Below are positions 1 through 5,715 of a DNA stretch of 5,726 nucleotides, in pieces (within the stretch, counting starts at the first letter, position 1; each line of letters opens with the position of its first letter). The notes beneath the pieces were generated by a model. The model had not been told where the DNA came from, did no database searches, and saw only the letters and a list, made by a program, of their open reading frames with translations. Origin of the DNA: Lachnospiraceae bacterium (GTDB lineage Bacteria; Bacillota; Clostridia; Lachnospirales; Lachnospiraceae); contig JAJQID010000112.1 in assembly GCA_021199405.1 (NCBI GenBank), forward strand, positions 1 through 5,726. The letters run 5' to 3'. The position numbers and the translations under genes were made by a program.

Positions 1-116
1 AGCAATCCGTCATAGAGTCCGCGATGATATTCTTTAAGATATTTCTTGCGCCTCTTCTCGCCTGTCGGCTCGGTCGGTTCGCAACATGAGTGCCACTGGC
101 ACTCGCTCACCCCCAC
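1..116 (-). CDS. Partial ORF off left edge, possible TnpV-like protein
   Basis: An open frame enters on the minus strand after a TGA at 119-117 and stays open to the window edge, so only about 38 codons are visible. The recognisable part is basic and reads EKRRKKYLKEYHRGLYDGL. This recalls the conserved N-terminal block of TnpV-type proteins carried by clostridial transposons (R-x-x-YLKEHHR-x-LY-x-x-LL), which is a recollection and not a database match. The start is uncertain: GTG codons at 116 and 110 are in frame, but neither has a well-spaced ribosome site. The first 10 or so residues are encoded by a palindromic stretch, so the true N-terminus may have been lost or replaced. It could equally be a chance frame or a remnant. 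Confidence 0.3.
   Translation of the reverse strand, partial: MGVSECQWHSCCEPTEPTGEKRRKKYLKEYHRGLYDGL
88..104. repeat. Perfect inverted repeat GAGTGCC-ACT-GGCACTC
   Basis: A 7-bp perfect inverted repeat surrounds a 3-nt centre (GAGTGCC / GGCACTC). A second, weaker pairing exists between TGAGTG at 87-92 and CACTCA at 114-119, so the segment can fold in more than one way. No T-tract follows on either strand, so it is not an obvious intrinsic terminator. It lies at the apparent start of the left-edge ORF. It could be a protein-binding palindrome or part of a mobile-element end; the sequence does not decide. Between here and the regulator gene that ends at 216 I see no gene and no terminator. Confidence 0.5.
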
Positions 117-215
117 TCACTGATAGGAAAATGTTTTGCCGGTGTATATGACAAGTCAGGGATCAGATCCGATTATCATTTCTCCTCATGTCTCCCTGCC
201 GCCTCCCTGCTTTTA

Positions 216-1085
216 TCAGGTCTGATATAGCCCCAGCAGAATATCAAGGAATGCCTTTACACTCTTTCTGTTTTCTTCGGCGTGGGTACACAGAACGCAT
301 TTCATATGTTCTTCGCAATCCACCGGCGTCCAGGCAAACTCCCCGGAAAAATCGTTTAGAAATCCCGGTGCAATGCATACACCTTTTCCGGCAGCCACGT
401 TCGTCAGAGTCGTATCATGATTCTGACTGTTGAAGTGCTTCACTCCATAGGTGCGTACAATGCGATCCTGCAAGGCCCGAAGCGCAGGGGGAGAACCGCC
501 TCCAACCATCAGGGTACGATCTTTTAAATCCTCCAGGCGGATGATTTCCTGCCTGGCCAAGGGGTCATCATTTTTGGTAATCAGATAAAAATGACAGTCG
601 TAAAAAGGATGAATCCGGATGTCCGGCACACGGCGGACATTCTCCTCACGGTCAAACAGAATATCCAGAGAGCCGGAGGTAAAGGCAGCCAGCCGTCCCT
701 CTGCGCCGAACTTCGGCGTTACCGACACATCGGGATACTGTTTGGAAAACTCAATCATAGCCTCCGGCAGCTTATGGATCATGGTCCGCACGGAAAGACC
801 GATGGAAATATCCTCCCGGTACTGGCGGGCGAAATTCTGCCCCTGCTCGATCGCATCTTTCAGCTCCTGATTGATATTGCGGAGGGTCATGCAGAATTGA
901 AATCCGGCTGGCGTCAGAGTGGCACCCTTGCCGGAGCGCTCAAATAGTTTGAAGCCGATTTCATCTTCCGCAGCTTTGATCTGGTAAGTGATCGTGGACT
1001 GCGCTACATACAGATTTTCTGCCGCATGATTGAAATTCAGAGTTTTTGCAAGCTCTAAGATATATTCGATCTGTTTCGTTGTCAT
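216..1085 (-). CDS. LysR-family transcriptional regulator
   Basis: This 289-residue protein has the standard LysR size and layout. Residues about 1-60 form the winged helix-turn-helix, with the recognition core AAENLYVAQSTITYQIKAAE near 21-40 and the typical FERSGKGATLTPAG segment at 48-61. A linker helix follows, and residues about 92-289 match the periplasmic-binding-protein-like effector domain (SIGLSVR start; LILFDRE-like and VAAGKGVCIAPGF segments, the latter at 230-242). I start it at the ATG at 1085: GGAGGT at 1101-1096 lies 10 nt upstream. The in-frame GTG at 1097 overlaps that ribosome site and is unlikely. It is divergent from the SDR gene, and a LysR-type palindrome sits between them, so it probably controls that gene and itself in response to an unknown small ligand. 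No terminator is visible after its stop. Confidence 0.93.
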   Translation of the reverse strand: MTTKQIEYILELAKTLNFNHAAENLYVAQSTITYQIKAAEDEIGFKLFERSGKGATLTPAGFQFCMTLRNINQELKDAIEQGQNFARQYREDISIGLSVRTMIHKLPEAMIEFSKQYPDVSVTPKFGAEGRLAAFTSGSLDILFDREENVRRVPDIRIHPFYDCHFYLITKNDDPLARQEIIRLEDLKDRTLMVGGGSPPALRALQDRIVRTYGVKHFNSQNHDTTLTNVAAGKGVCIAPGFLNDFSGEFAWTPVDCEEHMKCVLCTHAEENRKSVKAFLDILLGLYQT

Positions 1086-1104
1086 AGAAACACGCACCTC
1101 CGTT

Positions 1105-1123
1105 TAATCGAGAACTTCGATTA
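1105..1123. promoter_or_regulatory. LysR-type operator, TAATCGA-N5-TCGATTA
   Basis: A perfect 7-bp inverted repeat with a 5-nt centre (GAACT) contains ATC-N9-GAT, so it fits the T-N11-A consensus of LysR boxes. It lies 20 bp before the regulator's start codon. It is centred at 1114, about 63 bp upstream of the predicted start of SDR transcription near 1177. In this family the high-affinity recognition site is normally found near -65, so position and symmetry agree. Binding here would both activate the SDR promoter and repress the regulator gene; that role is inferred. Confidence 0.8.
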
Positions 1124-1141
1124 GGTATCGCATCTTTTAAT

Positions 1142-1170
1142 TGGACATTCACACTTTATCACACTATAAT
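1142..1170 (+). promoter_or_regulatory. Sigma-A-type promoter of the SDR gene
   Basis: TGGACA at 1142-1147 (5 of 6 match to TTGACA) is followed by a 17-bp spacer and a perfect TATAAT at 1165-1170. Transcription would start near 1177 and give a leader of about 40 nt before the SDR start codon. The -35 region is about 20 bp downstream of the LysR operator, leaving room for the regulator's second, activation half-site in between. Confidence 0.8.
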
Positions 1171-1215
1171 GGGCCGGTAAAGAAAAGAACGAAACTCGCA
1201 CAGGAGGTTTTATCA

Positions 1216-2070
1216 ATGATTTTTGACCGCAATGAAAACAAAGAAATTCTGGTGCTGCTGGGCGGCGGTGTGATGGCAACCGCGATTGCAAAACGGATCG
1301 GAGCCGGGAAGAAAATCCTGCTGGGTATGCCGGGGCCTGAGAAATTGGAAAAAGATGCGGATGAGCTTCGCCACAGCGGATATGACGTGGTGACAAAAAC
1401 AGTGGACGCCACAGACAAAGGCTCCATCGAGGCGTTTGCCGCATATGCCTCCACCCTTGGGAAAGTAAAATATTTCATTGACTCCGCGGGTGCTTCTCCC
1501 AACCAGGCAAGCCCGGAGCATATTATTCAGCTTGATCTGATCGGAACGGCATGGGCGCTGGATGCCTTCGGCCCCGTTATGGCAAACGGCGGCGCAGGAC
1601 TGGTGATCTCCAGCCAGGCCGGTCATATGATGCCCATGAGCTATGAAACGGAACAGCAGCTGGCGACGGCTCCTTCCGAAAATCTAAAAGAACTGGACAT
1701 TGTAAAGTATACAGCTATGGAGCGCTCCGGCAATGCCTATATGGTAGCAAAGCGCTGCAATCATCTGAGGGTGCGCACTGCCGCTGCCACCACATGGGGC
1801 GACAGGGGTGCCCGCATCAACACCATCAGCCCCGGCATTATCGTCACACCCCTTGCCTATGACGAATTTCATGCCAACGGTGCAGGCTATCAGGCCATGA
1901 TTGACGCCTCCCCCGCAAAGCGTGTGGGCACGGCGGACGAAATTGCAGAACTCGGCGCTTTCTTGCTCAGTGACAAGGCCAGCTTCATCACCGGCACCGA
2001 TATTCTCATCGACGGCGGTGTGATCGCAGCCATGAACAGTGGCCGTTTCGGGCTGACCAGTAATCGCTGA
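1216..2070 (+). CDS. SDR-family NAD(P)-dependent oxidoreductase
   Basis: This 284-residue protein has a Rossmann fold of the short-chain dehydrogenase/reductase type and should be cytosolic. The cofactor loop is LLGGGVMATAIAKRIG (residues 14-29), an unusual version of TGxxxGxG that lacks the usual Thr and third Gly. D64 follows in VDATD, and DSAG (89-92) replaces NNAG. The catalytic set is S132 or S133, Y175 and K179 (YMVAK); SPG at 205-207 and ITGTDILIDGG at 258-268 complete the fold. The substrate cannot be read from sequence; the atypical loop and overall pattern recall the PRK06940-type SDR group (recalled, not searched). I start at 1216 because AGGAGGT at 1202-1208 sits 7 nt upstream. 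The frame stays open back to 1141, but that would put the start inside the promoter. It was probably co-transcribed with the flavodoxin remnant 22 bp downstream. Confidence 0.92.
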   Translation: MIFDRNENKEILVLLGGGVMATAIAKRIGAGKKILLGMPGPEKLEKDADELRHSGYDVVTKTVDATDKGSIEAFAAYASTLGKVKYFIDSAGASPNQASPEHIIQLDLIGTAWALDAFGPVMANGGAGLVISSQAGHMMPMSYETEQQLATAPSENLKELDIVKYTAMERSGNAYMVAKRCNHLRVRTAAATTWGDRGARINTISPGIIVTPLAYDEFHANGAGYQAMIDASPAKRVGTADEIAELGAFLLSDKASFITGTDILIDGGVIAAMNSGRFGLTSNR

Positions 2071-2092
2071 AAATTTGAAAGGAAGGACTGCT

Positions 2093-2389
2093 ATGGCTAA
2101 GAATCTTGTAATCTATTACTCCCGCAAGGGCGAAAACTATGTGAATGGAACTATCAGGAGCATTACCAGAGGCAACACGGAAGTGGTGGCCGGTCCCTGC
2201 TGGTAGGGAACGTATCCTATGGCGATTTTCACCCAACTGGAGGCCCTGGACTTTACCGGCAAGAATGTATTTGCTGTTATGACTCATGAGGGCAGCTGCC
2301 TGGGCAAAGGCAAATTTGAAGTAAAACAGGATTTCAGATCAGGAGGTATGCAGGATGCCGCCCGCTTCACCATCTCGCTCAGATGGTGA
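2093..2389 (+). pseudogene. Decayed flavodoxin gene (deletion plus amber stop)
   Basis: The ATG at 2093 follows GGAAGGA at 2081-2087 and opens with MAKNLVIYYSRKGENYVNG, the FMN-phosphate-binding start of a clostridial flavodoxin. After GNTEVVA (residues 27-33) the frame jumps directly to GPCW, a TAG at 2204-2206, then GTYPMAIFTQLEALDFTGK and MTHEGSCLG. In intact relatives about 60-70 residues lie between these blocks, and the second reads roughly GYP-x-WWGT-x-PMA. The sequence therefore shows an internal in-frame deletion and a probable TGG-to-TAG change. After THEGSCLG the expected flavodoxin C-terminus is absent and unrelated residues run to a TGA at 2387. Only about 98 codons remain of a usual 160-170. 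A short peptide of 37 residues could still be made but would not fold as a flavodoxin. Ancestrally it probably supplied or accepted electrons alongside the SDR enzyme. Confidence 0.85.
2367..2389. repeat. Perfect 9-bp hairpin TCACCATCT-N5-AGATGGTGA
   Basis: Nine perfectly complementary base pairs enclose the loop CGCTC. The right arm ends on the last stop codon of the flavodoxin remnant. Only TTGCTGTGTTCC follows, so the T-tract is poor, and this would be at best a weak terminator for the SDR transcript. It could also mark the edge of the rearrangement that destroyed the flavodoxin C-terminus. Confidence 0.5.
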
Positions 2390-2607
2390 TTGCTGTGTTC
2401 CTGAAAATGAACTGCTGGAAAACATGCGCTCCAGATGAAGCATTATAGAATCTGAAAATATATCAGGTCGCGTAAACCTTCACTAACATTACTTTCTCTG
2501 TTAAGTGAAAAAAGAAATAATGTCGCCTGAAAGGCGACCACCCGAGCCAGAAAATCCCCTATGATATATACAGAAACAAACATATTTTATATCTCAGGAG
2601 GGCTTTT
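2390..2607. other. Gene-free spacer with nested inverted repeats
   Basis: I see no convincing gene here. Three complementary elements are present. TTCACTAACA at 2479-2488 pairs with TGTTAAGTGAA at 2499-2509 with one bulge. GTCGCC at 2522-2527 pairs with GGCGAC at 2533-2538 around TGAAA. GGTCGC at 2466-2471 can instead pair with GCGACC at 2534-2539, which excludes the second hairpin. Read on the minus strand, the GTCGCC hairpin is followed by a T-rich run, so it could end antisense transcripts. A TATGATATATA stretch at 2560-2570 could supply a -10 for the downstream VWA gene, but no fitting -35 is seen. AGGAGGG at 2596-2602 is the ribosome site of that gene. Confidence 0.5.
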
Positions 2608-3258
2608 ATGAAGAATAATATCACGGAGCTTGTATTCATCCTTGACCGCAGTGGTTCCATGCACGGGCTGGAGCAGGACACCATCGGCGGTTTTAATTCC
2701 CTGATTGAAAAGCAGAAGGAGCAGGAAGGAAAATGCTATGTTTCCACAGTGCTTTTCGACAATGTCAGCGAGGTTATCCATGACAGGGTAAGACTTGCGG
2801 ATGTAAAGCCGATGACAGAAAAGGACTATCAGGTCCGAGGCAGCACGGCGCTGATGGACGCGATCGGCGATGCGGTGCATCATGTGGAGAATATTCACAA
2901 ATACGCCCGTCCGGAGGATGTGCCGGAGCATGTCATGTTTGTGATTACCACCGATGGGATGGAGAACGCAAGCCGCAGGTATTCCGGTGATACAGTGAAG
3001 GAAAGGATCGAACAGAAGAAAAAAGCCGGATGGGAATTCCTCTTCCTGGCGGCAAATATCGATGCGGTTCAGACTGCGGCCCGGTTTGGTATCGGAGCGG
3101 ACAGGGCAGTAAATTATCATGCCGACCATGTGGGGACACAGACGATTTACGAAGCGGTCTCAGAGACAGTCTGCCAGCTGAGAGCCAGTGAGCCGATCGA
3201 CGAAAACTGGAGTAAAAAAATTGACGAGGATTTCCGGAACAGAAAGAAAAAGAAATAG
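2608..3258 (+). CDS. Stand-alone VWA-domain protein with intact MIDAS
   Basis: This 216-residue protein is almost entirely one von Willebrand factor A domain. The metal-ion-dependent adhesion site is complete: D13-x-S15-x-S17 in FILDRSGSM, T80 in GSTALMDA, and D116 in VITTDGMEN. A conserved-looking GWEFLFLAANID strand lies at 141-152. There is no signal peptide or membrane segment, so it should be cytoplasmic, and the tail is highly basic (RNRKKKK, 210-216). Small bacterial VWA proteins of this kind, including TerY, act as metal-dependent protein-binding modules, often paired with ATPases, kinases or phosphatases; the partner is not known here. AGGAGGG lies 5 nt before the ATG and fixes the start. 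The gene is monocistronic, bounded by the structured spacer and a strong terminator, and converges on the ATPase operon. Confidence 0.9.
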   Translation: MKNNITELVFILDRSGSMHGLEQDTIGGFNSLIEKQKEQEGKCYVSTVLFDNVSEVIHDRVRLADVKPMTEKDYQVRGSTALMDAIGDAVHHVENIHKYARPEDVPEHVMFVITTDGMENASRRYSGDTVKERIEQKKKAGWEFLFLAANIDAVQTAARFGIGADRAVNYHADHVGTQTIYEAVSETVCQLRASEPIDENWSKKIDEDFRNRKKKK

Positions 3259-3275
3259 GCTGCCGGACGCACCTG

Positions 3276-3333
3276 GATCTGGATATCCGTTCTATTGATT
3301 TCTGATAAAACGGATATCCTGATCTGTTTTTTT
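3276..3333 (+). terminator. Intrinsic terminator of the VWA gene
   Basis: The left arm GATCTGGATATCCGTT (3276-3291) pairs with the right arm AACGGATATCCTGATC (3309-3324). The stem has 15 base pairs with a single T-T mismatch and a 17-nt loop, and TTTTTTT follows at 3327-3333. It begins 17 nt after the VWA stop codon. The core GGATATCC is itself palindromic. The opposing ATPase gene stops at 3336, immediately beside the T-tract. On that strand the same stem can form but no T-tract follows it, so efficient termination is expected only for the plus strand. Confidence 0.9.
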
Positions 3334-3335
3334 CG

Positions 3336-4556
3336 TCAGAGATCCTCAATAAAAGGAATTTCCTCGTCCTCCTCAAAGGTCTCCTCTCCCAGTTCATTGA
3401 TCACGGTTTTTCCGGCTTTTCCATACTGATAAAGCTGATCGAGAAATTCGATGGCTGCGCGGATTTTGGTTCTAAGCAGGTATCCGCCGGACTGAGTGGA
3501 TCTGGCCAGAGTGTCTGCCGACAGATTGGGAGTCCAGCCATAGGCCAGACCGTGGAAGTCCTGAATTTTCAGAAGCACATCATCGATTTCATTTTTGGTC
3601 AGGGGCAGAAGCTGTTCTGCGTCATTTAAGAGATTGAGAACGGTGCGGATGGGCTCTGGCTGTTCCGGGAAGGTGGCTTCCAGATTTTCATATTCATGCT
3701 TTCCCTCAATGACATCCTCGTTATAGGAGGCGCTCAAAGCGAAAAGAGTGAAGGTAGACTCCGGACAAAGCTCCGGAAGCAGGAAACCGGCCATATTTCT
3801 GTAAGCGTTCAGACGGGCCTTTTTGCCAAGGCGGCCCATCAGCTCCGTCTCATCCACCAGAATCACCCAGCCCTGATAGCCCATCTGCACAAACAGATGA
3901 CTCATGAAATGAAAATAATCCATGCAGTGCTTCGTTTTGGTAAAGTTTACGTTATATTTTGCCGGCTGGCCGAAAATTCGCCGATAAATCTTTTTTAACG
4001 GCGCATTGGCAATGAAGTCGCCTTCCATATCAGCCTGGAGAATGAATTTTTCGTCTGCATCCTCCGTATTCAGATAGGAACGCAGCAGATAATAAAGCTT
4101 GTCTGTCTCCAGATGCTTGGCCGCGTAGAGAAGCATTTCATTGGCTACCGGACTGCCCGGGGAAATATTTTCCACCTCATGCATAAAGCCGGGCTGCTGG
4201 CGTCTGGGAAGATAGGTATTCTGAATAACTTTCTGGTAAAATAAATAGAGCTTGTCCATAGGGGTTTCCCGGCTCAGAGAAACATAGGAAACCACCATGT
4301 TGTTGGAGCTGGCCATATTAAAAATGGTATTCAGAAGGTGAGTTTTGCCTTCACCGTATTTACCACTGATGATTTTACCGCCGGATTTGTGATGTTCACA
4401 GACCTGATCCAGCTGTCCGGAAAGCTCCTTCATGATTTTGGGGCGTGCTTCTGAAAAACAGGCACCTACAGCCCGGGAGGGAACGCCGGAGCGCAGAGCT
4501 TCGATCATATGCCGGGCTTCAAAATCATATGGTTTGCCGTTATTTTTTTCAATCAT
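3336..4556 (-). CDS. BrxD/DUF2791-like P-loop ATPase
   Basis: This is a 406-residue cytosolic ATPase of the AAA-related P-loop class. The Walker A motif is G65-KYGE-G70-K71-T72, followed by H73-LL. Walker B is WVILVDE with D235-E236, and a sensor-1-like strand (FTLFALSAS) lies at 269-277. A late GGYLLRTKIR segment (357-366) carries arginines that could serve as sensor-2 or finger residues. The tail is strongly acidic (EETFEEDEEIPFIEDL, 391-406). The GKYGEGKTHLL block and overall length recall BrxD (DUF2791), an ATPase of BREX phage-defence loci; this is recognition from memory. The start at 4556 is supported by a purine-rich GGAGGTGGAG just upstream. The first 8 bases overlap the end of the upstream ATPase gene, implying translational coupling. 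No methylase, PglZ or BrxC gene lies in the window, so calling this BREX is not justified. Confidence 0.8.
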   Translation of the reverse strand: MIEKNNGKPYDFEARHMIEALRSGVPSRAVGACFSEARPKIMKELSGQLDQVCEHHKSGGKIISGKYGEGKTHLLNTIFNMASSNNMVVSYVSLSRETPMDKLYLFYQKVIQNTYLPRRQQPGFMHEVENISPGSPVANEMLLYAAKHLETDKLYYLLRSYLNTEDADEKFILQADMEGDFIANAPLKKIYRRIFGQPAKYNVNFTKTKHCMDYFHFMSHLFVQMGYQGWVILVDETELMGRLGKKARLNAYRNMAGFLLPELCPESTFTLFALSASYNEDVIEGKHEYENLEATFPEQPEPIRTVLNLLNDAEQLLPLTKNEIDDVLLKIQDFHGLAYGWTPNLSADTLARSTQSGGYLLRTKIRAAIEFLDQLYQYGKAGKTVINELGEETFEEDEEIPFIEDL

Positions 4557-5715
4557 GCTTCTCCACCTCCATCGCGTTTAAGATGAGCTGTGCAATGCCT
4601 GCGTTTCCGGTGCGGGCCTGGAGAGCCAGAGCCTTCGCACTTTCCTCATCCAGAGGGGCGCTCATCTGATTTTGCCTGCGCTCGGCCAGACTTTGGGAGA
4701 TGGCGACTATGATTTCTGGAGTGTATTCCTGTAAGGCAAGGCGATCCAGATCCACCATATCCGAGAAGCGGTTGAACCGTTCGCCCACGATCTCATTCTG
4801 GATGCGCATCCACAGAGCCTGGTAGGATTTCAGTCCCGCGTTCTCATTGTCGATCAGTTCCCGGTTGAAGGCGTAGACAAAGAAAAGGTGGTGCATGCTG
4901 TCGATGTCATCGATCAGCTGCCGGATGCTTTCGTAGGTGTCATCCCGCTTCATCTTTGTATAGTGTACAGTTTCCAGGCTGGTGCGGCTGGTGAGTATTT
5001 CCATATCGTCTATGGCCACAAACAGGCCGGAATAGCCGCCCATGTGGATAACCTCCGCCAGGGAGCGAAGCATATTGCGGGCATTGTATCTGGTAATCTT
5101 GGCCGGGTAAAAACCCAGGGTGCGAAGCTGGGAGAGCTTTACGTTGCGGTCACTCTGGAGCCATAGAAGAAGCAGCTCTTTATTCTGCTCCTCCAGAGTG
5201 GGATATCCCAGAATGCTGCCGGTGAGCATGCTGCAGGCCAGAGCGAAGTTATTGTCCAGAAGCGGGTCGTCCAGGAAAAGGCGGCGCAGCTGAGAGCGGA
5301 TTTCTCTGCGGGTTACCGGGTCAGCGGAACCGTTCTCAGAAAGATAATCGATGAATTTTGCGTTCTCCGGAATTTCATCAGGGTCGTAGCCCATCTCCCG
5401 GATGACGCACAGGCTGGCCGCTTTCAGACAATCCATAATGTCGCACTGTCTTAAAATTTCCACATAAATTTCCCGGAAATCGTGCATCCAGATATCTTTG
5501 GCTGAAAAATACACAGTCTTATAATTTTCCTCGCGGGCAAGGCTGCTCATCAGACGAAGAAAGTGAGTTTTTCCGCTGCCGCTGCGGCCGGTGACGAACT
5601 TCATTTTGCTGCCGCCGTCGCGGATGTATTCCTGCAGATATTTTTCCTGCCAGAAATCGGTCAGGAAATCAATTCCGCAGGAGGGCAGGGTGGGAATGGT
5701 ACCGGGTTCAGACAT
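4549..5715 (-). CDS. Second, divergent P-loop ATPase partnered with BrxD-like protein
   Basis: This 388-residue protein has a clear Walker A, G43-RSGS-G48-K49-T50, followed by H51-FL. The Walker B candidate is LFVAIDD with D236-D237, so the usual catalytic glutamate is replaced by Asp, with E239 close by. A sensor-1-like strand FFVYAFN ends at N284. Near the C-terminus ARTGNAGIAQLIL (367-379) sits where related ATPases often have a GNPR-type sensor-2 motif, here without the Arg. Around Walker A it aligns with the downstream ATPase (GKTH plus aromatic or Leu plus L, then a similar strand and helix), so the two look like diverged paralogues that may assemble together. No membrane segment or signal is seen. 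The ATG at 5715 follows GAGGT at 5725-5721 with a 5-nt gap. Only 11 bases precede it in the window, so any upstream operon genes and the promoter are missing. Which function it serves is unknown. Confidence 0.75.
   Translation of the reverse strand: MSEPGTIPTLPSCGIDFLTDFWQEKYLQEYIRDGGSKMKFVTGRSGSGKTHFLRLMSSLAREENYKTVYFSAKDIWMHDFREIYVEILRQCDIMDCLKAASLCVIREMGYDPDEIPENAKFIDYLSENGSADPVTRREIRSQLRRLFLDDPLLDNNFALACSMLTGSILGYPTLEEQNKELLLLWLQSDRNVKLSQLRTLGFYPAKITRYNARNMLRSLAEVIHMGGYSGLFVAIDDMEILTSRTSLETVHYTKMKRDDTYESIRQLIDDIDSMHHLFFVYAFNRELIDNENAGLKSYQALWMRIQNEIVGERFNRFSDMVDLDRLALQEYTPEIIVAISQSLAERRQNQMSAPLDEESAKALALQARTGNAGIAQLILNAMEVEKHD

Noticed and set aside
1086..1097. GTG start four codons upstream for the LysR gene
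   Set aside because: The GTG overlaps the GGAGGT ribosome site itself, and LysR proteins normally begin close to the MTTKQIEYIL-type segment.
1141..1215. Upstream extension of the SDR reading frame by 25 codons
   Set aside because: It overlaps the -35/-10 promoter, has no ribosome site, and adds residues before the expected first beta strand; the ATG at 1216 has AGGAGGT 7 nt upstream.
2345..2430. Small ORFs in the tail of the flavodoxin remnant, for example from the ATG at 2348 preceded by AGGAGGT
   Set aside because: The ribosome-like motif abuts the ATG with no spacer, and the resulting peptides are very short and match nothing I recognise.
2560..2570. TATGATATATA as the promoter of the VWA gene
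   Set aside because: No acceptable -35 lies 16-18 bp upstream and there is no extended -10; it is kept only as a weak possibility within the spacer entry.
2587..3129. Long open frame on the minus strand opposite the VWA gene
   Set aside because: It is antisense to a well-supported VWA gene with complete MIDAS residues, has low-complexity composition and no family resemblance.
2608..3258. Naming the VWA gene terY
   Set aside because: The MIDAS fits any small VWA protein, and no TerY-associated kinase or phosphatase gene is adjacent.
3336..5715. Calling the locus a BREX system
   Set aside because: Only BrxD-like ATPases are visible; the methylase, PglZ and BrxC hallmarks are absent from the window.
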